This document shows, piece after piece, positions 37,838 to 48,432 of a stretch of 64,000 nt of DNA. Under the pieces are notes generated by a model. That model was given only the letters and a program-made list of their open reading frames with translations, was not told the origin of the DNA and made no database searches. Positions within the stretch are counted from its first letter, which is position 1; the number at the start of each line of letters is the position of its first letter. The stretch is taken from positions 19,629,867-19,693,866 of the forward strand of contig CM049308.1 of assembly GCA_026874595.1 (NCBI GenBank), in the 5' to 3' direction. The stretch is from Sipunculus nudus (Eukaryota > Annelida > Sipuncula > Golfingiida > Sipunculidae). The translations under genes and the position numbers were made by a program.

Positions 37838-39029
37838 ATCTCCAATCATCTGATTTACTTAGATACTGTGATATGATATATATTGCGTAGCTTGCATGTC
37901 GAACACATCTTTCCATGGTATATGGGCGTGGCCCGGAACTGAAAGTTAATTTTTGGTGGCCGCTGAGGACATAATGGTTATTTATTCCCAAGTCTGGAAT
38001 TGTGCACGTTTCTTATCAATATATATTGATACAAAATGACGACCTTCATATCCGGGTACTCATTAGCGTCAAACATCGTTACAATAAGGTTTCCGCGTCT
38101 CATATCTGCATCCATGCAACTACCTGAATATTTTGTTTGGCTTTATACTGTGGGTTTTCAAACGCCAAAGCTTAATTAGATCATTACTCAACGCTGCTCA
38201 TTTTAGGACATAGAGTTGACTGGGTTCAGCTTATGCACGCGGGTTCATGTAAACAATCGCTTTTAATCCTCTTGCTAAGCCATATATATAATGACTTCAC
38301 CCACTCAGCTTATGAGCCCCCCCCCCACCCCCGACACACAAATGTGTTTCCTTTGATTCCATGTGTGTATGAGATATATGTATTTAGTTTATGATAAACA
38401 TTCATTAATTTGAATTAATGTTGGATTCATTCGTGTATATTGGAGCAGCTTATATGTAGTGATTAGATACATTATGAGCTAAATATCTATCGAGATACGC
38501 TTCAAAAAGTAAACGAGGCACTCCACAATGTAATCACTGCTCACATGGCCAAAAGCTCAATCCCCATTACAAGTAGTCTCTATGAAAGTCTTTGAGAATA
38601 TTTTGAGTTATATTGGCGTGATCCGTATCCCGATCAGGGATAATCAGGAAGAAATCAGGTATATGTGTTTATTCTTGTTTTATGTACAAATACATTAAGC
38701 TTCTTTAACTATCCACAAAAGCTGAATCGAGGGGATCATGGGAATTCGGGGTATGGTAGGTTTACCATCGCAAAAAAAAAACGTTTCTCTTCTCGCTGAT
38801 GAGCCGAGCGCTGCGGCATTCACTATTCTTTGGCCTTGTTTTAATCTGATTGATTCCAATTAAAACTAATTACACTCTAATGGTTAGTGTTTGTTGGCTT
38901 TGAAACATACGGCCGTCAATGCCAGGGCTTCTAAATACACCAGCATGGCAACGGGCGGAAGAATCCCTGGTATTGCTTGACTGACACTAACTCAAAACGG
39001 CAGCAACAAAGAGAAGGCCCCACCCACAA
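37838..39029. other. no recognised feature; poly-C near 38,317
   Basis: AT-rich; nothing else is supported. Confidence 0.45.
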
Positions 39030-39240
39030 CTATTTCCAGAAGTGGGTTCAGGGGAAGAGGCTATGGGGGTCTGGACCCCCCCCCCCCCCCTTCTCAGCCG
39101 CCGACATCTTTCTTTTAAGGATTTCATACCAAATTTTGCGGCCTGGACTCCCCCTCTTTCCGGACCTAGCGAACTTTTTTATGCTTTGACATTAATCCCC
39201 CTGGGGTGAACCCCTCTTTACCTAAATCTTGGATACGCCC
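39030..39240. mobile_element. decayed DNA-transposon-like repeat
   Basis: GAAGTGGGTTCAGGGGAAGA at the left and AAATCTTGGATACGCCCC at the right are imperfect inverted termini. A GGTCTGGACCCC + poly-C tract lies inside. The terminus type (GGGGCGTATCCAAGATTT on the reverse strand) is common in invertebrate MITEs. No target duplication is visible. Confidence 0.4.
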
Positions 39241-39929
39241 CATATTAAATCCCTAATGGCACTAGTCGTTTTGTAGCGCCCACACGAAGGTATAAAAGGA
39301 GGAACTTCAAAAACATTCACTTTACAGTCCTCTGGTTGTAGACAAGATCTTATACAATGAGAATGCTTGTCATGCACAATATAGCCAGACGTCCTTGCAT
39401 TAAAGGGCGGAAGACCTGCTTTAGGTTCAGAGACCAAAATCCCATTCGTCATAAAATAATACCCTTATGTGTAATCTGGGAGTGTTTGATTTTACTCAGA
39501 AATCACATGTATAAAATATTCTTTATCCCGATTACATAGATTATGGTTTTCATTCTTTCACACCAATGCGATTACATATAATATGTGATTAACATCAGCA
39601 GTGATAAAAGCAGCTTTGATTTGGTAAAGGTACTTCTGTGGTAGAAGGCGCGTGCTATTAACACATGCGTACCAGTGTTTTTTTTTAGTGATGAGATTTG
39701 TTGCTTACATACAAAGGGCATACATGCAATAACGAGTTCAGGCTACTGTGCCCCTATCTCTCTCTCTCTATTCTTCTTCTTTCTCTCTCAATTTCTCTCT
39801 CAATCCCTCTCCCACACATTCTTTTTCTCTTTCTCAATCTCTCTCTCTGTCTCTCAATCTCTCTCTCACACATTCTTGATATAGCTATGTAATTATGAGT
39901 TGACGCACTCTCTCACACATTCTCTCTCT
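39241..39929. other. no gene; pyrimidine-rich end
   Basis: Unrecognised sequence that becomes CT-rich from about 39,755. Confidence 0.45.
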
Positions 39930-39933
39930 TTCT

Positions 39934-40006
<73 letters not shown>

Positions 40007-40034
40007 GATATATAGATATATATATATATATATA
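39930..40034. repeat. (CT)n-(TA)n compound microsatellite
   Basis: CT run to about 39,979 changing directly into a TA run. Confidence 0.94.
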
Positions 40035-40447
40035 TTTATGGTACTAATTGGTTGTAAAATCAAGTCAGTTATCGATAATTATTCGATCTGATCATTTTAT
40101 GTACGTTCTATATTACCGTGACATCAAATGTATAAAATTATACTTAAAATATTGACCGAGAAAATTAAGTCGACCTTGTACATCACACTGAAAGGTCAAG
40201 ATGCTGGCCGGTTGGTTGAAAATTGTTTGCTGCACAGGGCTCAAATGCTGTGAGCTTTTTTTGTGTCCCGTCATTTTTTATACCTCAGACAGGATTAGAA
40301 TATTTTTCTAGATAACATGACTTCTTTGCCTACTTTATCCATAATCGTTTGCATACATAATCGTTTGTGATCGATGAAAAAAAAAATATAACCAGTTAAT
40401 ATAAATGAAAAAGACTAATCAACAATATAACTGATTTATTGGCATAC

Positions 40448-40507
<60 letters not shown>

Positions 40508-41544
40508 TTATCTGTGTGTTTGTGTGTGTATAGGTTTGTGTGTGTTATGTTGGGATGTGATATATTTCAATGGCGCCCTATCTCTCTTTCTCCTTCTCTC
40601 TCTCTTCCTTTTTACACAACACTATTTTGTCGGTATTTTCGTCGCATTTACTTTTTCCCTATTCAACTGAGAGTTATTTGGGTCATTGATATCTTATCAG
40701 ATACATGCGATACAAGAGGTTCTTTTTTCCTTGTATGGTCCTTGTAACCTGCGAGGAATAAATGTTCCTGGAGTTTCTATAAAGTATGAAAACAAGGCCC
40801 GACTCTTGTCAGCGCGGCCCTACTCAATGTAAGACTGTCTAAACTGACACATAATACAACATTTTCTCCAAAGATAGAATTTTCTTCAGTGGGAACATGC
40901 CATTCAACAATGATAGTAACTTTGAATAATCTGAGAAGTAACACCCATGTAAATATCCCTTTTTCCTTGCTTGTACTAATAAAAAAGAGATTTTTTTATT
41001 CACAACATCATAAGATTGGATTTTTTTTTACCCAAGACGTCATACCTTCCATATTGTGCTCCGGCTCTAGTTTCTAATTTTTTTCTGTCCCTATTTTTAT
41101 GTCATTACAGTCAGGCTTTGCTGAATAAAAATGTCTGAATCCAATGGGAGTAGAACTTTTTTCCCAGAACTTGCCTCGGAAGTATATTTTACATTCACGC
41201 CTCGTCACAATAGTATTTTCTCCTTGGTATTTATCTGCCGAATTATTCTAAGCTTTTAAAATAAATTTATGGTCCAAACCAGCTTAGCTTATATTGTAAC
41301 TTTTTCCTCTTTGCATAATTGATTGGAGCATGACCATGTATTGCGTTTGACATAAATGGGACTGTGTGTCAAGCCTGATGCGAGAATAGTCTCTAACATT
41401 TCACGGACATTCCACCACATAGAGTTAGGTAAAGCAAGGTGGCTACCACCGGGATAAAAATGAGTATAAATGTTCCAGATCATTAAGCTTTTGCTGAGGA
41501 ACTGAATAAAGTCTAATTAAGATTTCATGTAATTAATTATAGTG
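40035..41544. other. no gene; (TA)n at 40,450-40,499
   Basis: One long TA microsatellite; the rest is unrecognised AT-rich DNA up to the start of the LINE A remnant. Confidence 0.5.
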
Positions 41545-41836
41545 TTTTAATTAATTATTAATTAGAAGTGTTTTTAAAAGGCTAATGTGTAATAAATCTT
41601 CAGGAACAGATGGTGTCTCAGCACATGTGCTGCAATTCTGTGCAAATGAATTAACACCGACTTGTTTTCATAAATAAACAGATCATTAATTGAGAAAACT
41701 GTGCTAGTCTCATGGAAAACATCAGAAATATTACCTATACTTAAAAAGAGTAAACCTACAGTACTTAACGATTATCGGCCCGTGGCTCTAATAGCGGTAG
41801 CTATGAATTGTTAAGGTAAGTGTGTATTAATATATA
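41545..41836 (+). pseudogene. non-LTR retrotransposon reverse transcriptase, N-terminal part (LINE A, piece 1)
   Basis: Translation gives KSSGTDGVSAHVLQFCANEL, then after a frameshift VSWKTSEI, then KPTVLNDYRPVALIAVAMNC. KxxGxDGxxxxxLxxCAxEL...WKxSxI...NDYRPVALT is the conserved N-terminal half of non-LTR reverse transcriptases. Piece 1 begins abruptly near 41,545 with no endonuclease domain, so the element is 5'-truncated. Stops (for example TAA after MNC) and a frameshift show it is dead. It breaks at 41,836, exactly where the Helitron begins, and resumes in frame at 43,517. Confidence 0.85.
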
Positions 41837-43516
41837 CTAGATGCACCCGTGGAAAAACCACGGTTCTGTATGATAAATAGTGGCTTATGACGAATGAACT
41901 TGCTAAACTTGCCAATAATGTCTAAATGGCCGAAACTGCAAGTATAAAATGGCTTTCCGTCTCAAAGCTCTGTCGTCCACAGAGTTGTTAATTTCCCGGA
42001 AAATAAGCATATTTCCCAGAGCAGTGGGAATTACAGGGAATTACTGGGTATTATAAGATTAATAGTCACACTTTTACACAGTTTTTTAAAGTATATTTGA
42101 TAGATCGTCTTAAAATTAGTATTATTTTGCATGTGTCCTGCCTGTTTTTTTTTTAATTAATCTTTATCAGCAGTCTCATTCACACCTTATTCATTTACAC
42201 CTATATATGTGGTATTCCTTACAGAAGTAACCAAAAGTTTACTTATGTGAGTACAAAAGAGGATCTTAGACACATACCTCATTATATCAGGATCCAGAAT
42301 CAGCTGAAGATGCACTGGTAATCATGTATACTGCGCCTATAGCTTCAATTATGATTTTCTCAATACATCAGTGTGATTGCAGAACTGGACTTCAGCCGTC
42401 ATTATACCTTTAAAAGCATGCTTAAAGGGAACAGTCAGGATCGGATACAACTTTAGAATATAGGGGTTCACATTGCGAGGGGCGATGCGCCCAGGGCTTA
42501 CAGGTGTTGACATTTTTTGAAAATGCTTGTCCTGAGCTGTGTTGATTGTCATTAGGTTGATCAGAAACTGATGATGCTCCCAAATAAACGAAGGTTTACA
42601 TCTTTCGGTGCAGGTCCATGGCAAGGACAAAACTTCAGTCTTGGTTCGATGCATTGTCTTTGGTAAAATTATCGCAAAATGGTTTATCCGGATTTTCAGG
42701 AAATTTACACAGGATTAGATTAAAACCGTATGAATCATTGTTAAATTTCGGAGGTGAACAGTATCAACATAATATATTTTTTTCTTATTAACCATTCTGT
42801 CAAAAGATGAATTCCTTTGCCCCTATGTAGAAGCCTCCAATTCGTTCTTCCACTGGCGAGGTGGAACCGGGTTACTGAAGCGTGATAGTGTTTTAAACAT
42901 GTAAAGTGTACCCTTGAACATATGACTGATAAGGAGAAACTGGTGGAGGTTTTTAGGCTCCGCCTGCAAAATTTAGATTGTTTATAGAATCCTTATCAGT
43001 TTAAAGATATATTGGTAATATATTTTCATTTTCAAAGTCCCTAGAGATTGTGGATCCTATGAAAATGTGTGTGCATCCCCCCCCCCCCCCACCCCCAGGA
43101 ACTGTGTTTAAGTTTTAGGGCTTTCAACAACCTTTTCCTCAAATAACCCGTAGATTGGATGAACTATTGGAACCATGGTTATAACAGAAAGATATTTATG
43201 AATGTAAAGAAATTAACATACCTGTAAACCTATAAAAAGTCAAACGGTGGTCGTGTAATTGGTGATTGTGTCAATACTGAAAAGCCCTCTCATTGAAAGC
43301 GGAGTCATGTGGTCTTTGTTGTGTATTAAAAACTGTATTCCTATTAAGGGAAGTATTGGGATCAATGGGGATTAGAGTGGGCCTGTGACCGCGAATTGCA
43401 CAATACGCTCTGTGCTCGAATGCAGGAAAATACCCAAGGGTCCCCCTGAAAAAAAAACAAGCGTAGAGCACCTTAAAGCACAAAAGAAATGGGGCACTTA
43501 TATATAATTATGTAGA
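41837..43516 (-). mobile_element. non-autonomous Helitron (1,680 bp)
   Basis: On the minus strand the 5' end (at 43,516) is TCTACATAATTATATATAAG and the 3' end is CCGTGG-TTTTT-CCACGG hairpin, GTGCAT, CTAG (41,837-41,863). 5'-TC, a near-terminal hairpin and CTRR-3' are the textbook Helitron ends. The host bases are A (41,836) and T (43,517), the canonical AT target, with no target duplication. Joining these flanks restores the reverse-transcriptase frame of LINE A without gain or loss of a base. There is no Rep/helicase frame; the minus-strand frames at 42,349-42,654 and 43,271-43,483 match nothing. It must rely on an autonomous Helitron elsewhere. Confidence 0.9.
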
Positions 43517-43606
43517 TTTTGAACAATACTGATAAACATATGGATGATTACCAATTTGCTTACAAGAAAGAATGTGGGACGGAAGACGCTATTCTTGTGC
43601 TCCTGG

Positions 43607-43677
<71 letters not shown>

Positions 43678-43705
43678 CAGTCGCATACTTATGTAAGAAC
43701 GCTTT
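43517..43705 (+). pseudogene. LINE A reverse transcriptase, piece 2
   Basis: Encodes ILNNTDKHMDDYQFAY and GTEDAILVLLDN (the QFAYRxGxGTEDAI region of non-LTR reverse transcriptases). A (TA)n expansion (43,609-43,673) interrupts it in an open frame. It resumes as SHTYVRTLF before breaking at the Helentron-like insertion. The microsatellite replaces or expands the variable loop before the SYVRxLF segment, where family members have only about a dozen residues. Confidence 0.85.
43609..43673. repeat. (TA)n microsatellite inside LINE A
   Basis: About 32 TA units within the former reverse-transcriptase coding sequence, read as alternating Tyr-Ile. Confidence 0.95.
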
Positions 43706-46700
43706 TTAGCCCTCAGCCCTTCGGCTGATGGGCTATTGTCGTCACCCAAGCTGTCCGTCCGTCCGTCTGTCCGGCGTCCGTTAACTTTTACCTTATGAGC
43801 GGGATTTCTCGAAAAGGATTCACCGTCAGAATTTTATTTCCTCGGTAAAGATGTATATCGACAAAATCTCGGTCAAGTTCTAAGATGGGTGACCTTGACC
43901 GATTTCCTACATTTTAGAGCTGATTATAGAAAAACACTTAGACGCTTATTACTCAGGAACTATTTGGTGGATTTTCACAAAACTTACTATGATTATTGGG
44001 AATGATAGTTTGTACCTGCTACACAAGTTTGGTGGCGCCACCTACAATTTCTGATTTTAAATGAATTTTTACCCAATTTTTCAACTTTGGGCTGGTGAGC
44101 GGGATATCTCTAAAAGGATTGATCGTAGGAATTTTATTTCTTCGGTGAAGATGGATATTGACAAAATCTCGGTCAAGTTCTAAGATGGGTGAGCTTGACC
44201 GATTTCCTACATTTTAGAGCTGATTATAGAAAAACACTTAGACGCTTATTACTCAGGAACTATTTGGTGGATTTTCACAAAACTTACTATGATTATAGGG
44301 AATGCCCGATTTTTCAACTTTGGGCTGGTGAGCGGGATATCTCTAAAAGGATTCATCGTAGGAATTTTATTTCTTCGGTGAAGATGGATATTGACAAAAT
44401 CTCGGTCAAGTTCTAAGATGGGTGAGCTTGACCGATTTCCTACATTTTAGAGCTGATTATAGAAAAACACTTAGACGCTTTTTACTCAGGAACTATTTGG
44501 TGGATTTTCACAAAACTTACTATGATTATAGGGACTGATAGTCTGTACCTTCCACACAATTGTGGTGGCGCCACCTACAATTTCTGATTTTAAATGAATT
44601 TTTACCCGATTTTTCAACTTTGGGCTGGTGAGCGGGATATCTCTAAAAGGATTCATCGTAGGAATTTTATTTCTTCGGAGAAGATGGATATTGACAAAAT
44701 CTCGGTCAAGTTTTAAGATGGGTGACCTTGACCGATTTCCTACATTTTAGAGCTTATTATAGAAAAACACTTAGACGCTTATTACTCAGGAACTATTTGG
44801 TGGATTTTCACAAAACTTACTATGATAATAGGGAATGATAGTCTGTACCTGCTACACAAGTTCGGTGGCGCCACCTACAATTTTTTATTTTAAATGAATT
44901 TTTACCCGATTTTTCAACTTTGGGCTGGTGAGCGGGATATCTCTAAAAGGATTCATCATAGGAATTTTATTTCTTCGGTGAAAATGGATATTGACAAAAT
45001 CTCGGTCAAGTTCTAAGATGGGTGAGCTTGACCGATTTCCTACATTTTAGAGCTGATTATAGAAAAACACTTAGACGCTTATTACTCAGGAACTATTTGG
45101 TGGATTTTCACAAAACTTACTATGATTATAGGGAATGATAGTCTGTACCTGCTACACAAGTTTGGTGGCGCCACCTACAATTTCTGATTTTAAATGAATT
45201 TTTACCCGATTTTTCAACTTTGGGCTGGTGAGCGGGATATCTCTAAAAGGATTCATCGTAGGAATTTTATTTCTTCGGTGAAGATGGATCATGACAAAAT
45301 CTCGGTCAAGTTCTAAGATGGGTGAGCTTGACCGATTTCCTACATTTTAGAGCTGATTATAGAAAAACACTTAGACGCTTTTTACTCAGGAACTATTTGG
45401 TGGATTTTCACAAAACTTACTATGATTATAGGGACTGATAGTCTGTACCTTCCACACAATTGTGGTGGCGCCACCTACAATTTCTGATTTTAAATGAATT
45501 TTTACCCGATTTTTAATATTTGGGCTGGTGAGCGGGATATCTCTAAAAGGATTCATCGTAGGAATTTTATTTCTTCGGTGAAGATGGATATTGACAAAAT
45601 CTCGGTCAAGTTTTAAGATGGGTGACCTTGACCGATTTCCTACATTTTAGAGCTTATTATAGAAAAACACTTAGACGCTTATTACTCAGGAACTATTTGG
45701 TGGATTTTCACAAAACTTACTATGATTATAGGGACTGATAGTCTGTACCTTCCACACAAGTTTGGTGGCGCCACCTACAATTTCTGATTTTAAATGAATT
45801 TTTACCCGATTTTTCAACTTTGGGCTGGTGAGTGGGATATCTCTAAAAGGATTCATCGTAGAAATTTTATTTCTTCGGTGAAGATGGATATTGACAAAAT
45901 CTCGGTCAAGTTCTAAGATGGGTGACCTTGACCAATTTCCTACATTTTAGAGCTGATTATAGAAAAACACTTAGACGCTTATTACTCAGGAACTATTTTG
46001 TGGATTTTCACAAAACTTACTATGATTATAGGGACTGAAAGTCCGTACCTTCCACACAAGTTTGGTGGCGCCACCTACAATTTCTGATTTTAAATGAATT
46101 TTTACCCGATTTTTCAACTTTGGGCTGGTGAGCGGGATATCTCTAAAAGGATTCATCGTAGGAATTTTATTTCTTCGGTTAAGATGGATACTGACAAAAT
46201 CTCGGTCAAGTTCGAAGATGGGTGAGCTTGACCTATTTTTCTACGTTTTAGAGCTGATTATAGAAAAACACTTAGAAGCTTTTATCTAAGGAACCATTGG
46301 GTCGATTTTAAAAAATTTACTATGGTCATTGGGACTGAAAGTCTGTACCTGCTCCACAAGTTTGGTGGCGCCACCTACAATTTCTGATTTTTACGAATTT
46401 TTATCGGATTTTTTAAATTTGGCCTTGTGAGCAGGATATCTCTAAATGGATTCACCACAGGAATTTTCATTCTTTGGTGATGATGTATATGGACAAAATC
46501 TTGGTCAAGTTCAAACATGGGTATCCTTGACCTAATTTTCGACATTTTAGAGCTGATTACAGACAAAGACTTAGAAGCTAAATTCTCAGGAACCATTGAA
46601 TCTTACAATGATCATTGGGACTGATGGTCTGTACCTGCTGCACAAGTTTAAGGGCAACACCTACTGTTTCTGATTTTTAATGAATTTTTATCAGATTTTA

Positions 46701-47048
46701 ACTTTTGGCCTTTTGTGCGGGATATCTCCAAAGGTATTCAACACAGGAACTTCATTTTTTCAGGGCTATTGCGTATTTACAATATTTTGGTAAAATTTAA
46801 AGATGGGTGTTCTTGACTGACTTATCGAGGTCACAGAGCTTAGAATAGAAAATAACTTAGGAGCTTATTTCTTAGGAAGTATTTGGCGGATTGTTATGAA
46901 ACATGGTATATACCTCTCCAATTTAAATTTATAACATGTACAGATATACATCCGAATGACAACAAATATTTTGTACATGTTACTGTAACCACCTATAAAC
47001 ACTGTTCTTTTGGCTGAGGGCTTTTATCAGCTTTTGCTGATATTCTAG
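43706..47048 (+). mobile_element. Helentron/pearl-like (HINE) rolling-circle element carrying a 300-bp tandem array
   Basis: The left end is TTAGCCCTCAGCCCTTCGG, whose AGCCCTCAGCC is repeated inverted as GGCTGAGGGCT at about 47,014-47,024. The right end has a hairpin ATCAGC-TTTT-GCTGAT followed by ATT and CTAG (47,045-47,048). Flanks are T and T with no target duplication. Insertion between two Ts, subterminal inverted repeats, a short 3' hairpin and a tandem-repeat core are features described for Helentron-associated elements and bivalve pearl elements. Because the target is a T run, boundaries may shift by up to two bases. Removing it restores the LINE A frame exactly (CTT TTT ATA). No protein is encoded. 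Next to the 5' end is an iterated GTCCGTCC stretch (43,754-43,783). Confidence 0.82.
43799..46900 (+). repeat. about 11-unit, 300-bp tandem repeat array
   Basis: The marker GAGCGGGATAT-CTC recurs at about 43,799, 44,099, 44,332, 44,632, 44,932, 45,232, 45,532, 45,832, 46,132, 46,431 and 46,717. The period is exactly 300 bp except for a unit with a 67-bp deletion (44,099-44,331) and shorter decayed units at the right end. Central units are nearly identical while the first and last two are diverged, the usual result of unequal exchange or rolling-circle amplification. Each complete unit has the perfect palindrome GGTGGCGCCACC. The short frames across it are not genes. Confidence 0.95.
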
Positions 47049-48000
47049 TTATAGTTTATAGCTCAGCATTTAACACCATTCAGCCTAACGTAATGATTCA
47101 TAAGTTACAGCTTTTAAATGTTCTACATGATCTAAGTTTGTGGCTACTTGACTTTCTAACTGGTAGAAAGCAGTATGTTAAGGTTGGTAATAGCAGTTCA
47201 TCAGTGTAAGGATGAACACAGGGGCCCCGCAAGCATGCGTGCTTTCCCCATTTCTTTTCCTAATTTATACCAATGAATTCCAGGCTACACAACAAGGATG
47301 TCTTATTTTGAAATATGCAGATGAAACCGTAGTTGTTAAATTAATTTCCAGTTGTGATGAAAAAAAATATAGAAAGGATATTGGACAATTAGTAAAAATG
47401 GTGAAAGAAAAAATCGATTGTCACTAAATCCCTCAAAAACAAAGGAACAGATAATTGATTTTAGACAAAGACCAACCTGTCAGTATCCGGTATCTAATGA
47501 TGGAACAGAAGTAGAAATTGCACAGCAGTACAAATTCTTCGGGGTGGTATAAGATGACTGGCTTAAATGGGATAATAATGTTAACATAGTATAACTTAAA
47601 CGCCAGCAGCGTTTACACTTTCTATGGAAACTGAAATCGTTTAATATAGATAGTGAAATACTTGGTTAATTATCTTCTTCGATGGTCTAGAGTGTCATAT
47701 CGTATGCATTGATATGATAGTAGGGACATCTGACCATTAAAAAAAAAGGAAATTGAACGGATAAGAAATAAGCAGGAAAAGTTATTGGTCTTAATTTAGA
47801 GAACATAATTATTATTAATAAAAATAAAGGTATGAATATGATGAAAAAACATGGTGAAAGGTATGAGGTTGCTCAGTGATTATACTGAAAGGCTTAAATC
47901 AGGCCGAAAGTTGAAGTCTCTGAGTTGCAGATCGAACAGGTACTCAAATTCATTTGTACCGAAGGCGCGTGATTGTTTATGCATAGATAAATCAAAATAT
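47049..48000 (+). pseudogene. LINE A reverse transcriptase core and C-terminus, piece 3
   Basis: Continues the frame of piece 2: YSSAFNTIQPNVMIHKLQLL (RT motif A region), WLLDFLTGRKQYVKVG, a small frameshift near 47,210, then NTGAPQACVLSPFLFLIYTN and KYADETVVV (YADD box). Next come LSLNPSKTKEQIIDF, YKFFGVV and QQRLHFLWKLKSFN, with the C-terminal NRYSNSFVPKARDCL near 47,930-47,980. The motif A aspartate is Val (IVYSS) and YADD is YADE, so both catalytic positions are lost. Several stops and shifts follow. The clade (CR1/L2/Jockey group) is not resolved; the 3' end is probably before about 48,240. Confidence 0.88.
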
Positions 48001-48316
48001 AATACTATTACTTTATTGTTTTCCCATTCTTACTACTATTTTGTATTGTGTCTTTGTTTCGCATTCAGCACTAAGTCTTATATACGATATCACCCGCAAA
48101 GCAATTTCATGTATTGGAATGGAATAAATATTGTATATCTTGTATATTTCGTTTCCAAATTATTCTTATCAGACTCATGTAAAGAAAAAATTCGGCCAAA
48201 CATGAAAAAAAAAATCGGTTCAAATGTTGTTTATTTTTGCCAGTGAAAAAGCTCCTTGAAAAATTCACCAGAGATAGAAACTAAGTAAATTGTTCCCTCA
48301 CCTCGAGTTTTACTAA

Positions 48317-48432
48317 TACAGTGATACCTCGAAACTATGACAACCGCAAAAATTGAATGGGACCGCGAAGAGTGGTCGTTATATTGAGGTGGTCGCCAAA
48401 CTGAAGTGGTCGTAACGCGAGGTTTTATTATA
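48317..48432. mobile_element. possible short MITE with ACCTCG termini
   Basis: Starts TACAGTGATACCTCGAAAC and ends GTAACGCGAGGTTTTATTA, with internal GTGGTCGTTATATTGAGGTG. CAGTGATACCTCG-type ends occur in pogo/Tigger-like elements (family knowledge), but the inverted repeat is short and imperfect. Confidence 0.4.

Noticed and set aside
44189-44416. Open frame across the tandem array
   Set aside because: It spans one repeat boundary created by the 67-bp deletion and is not open in other units.
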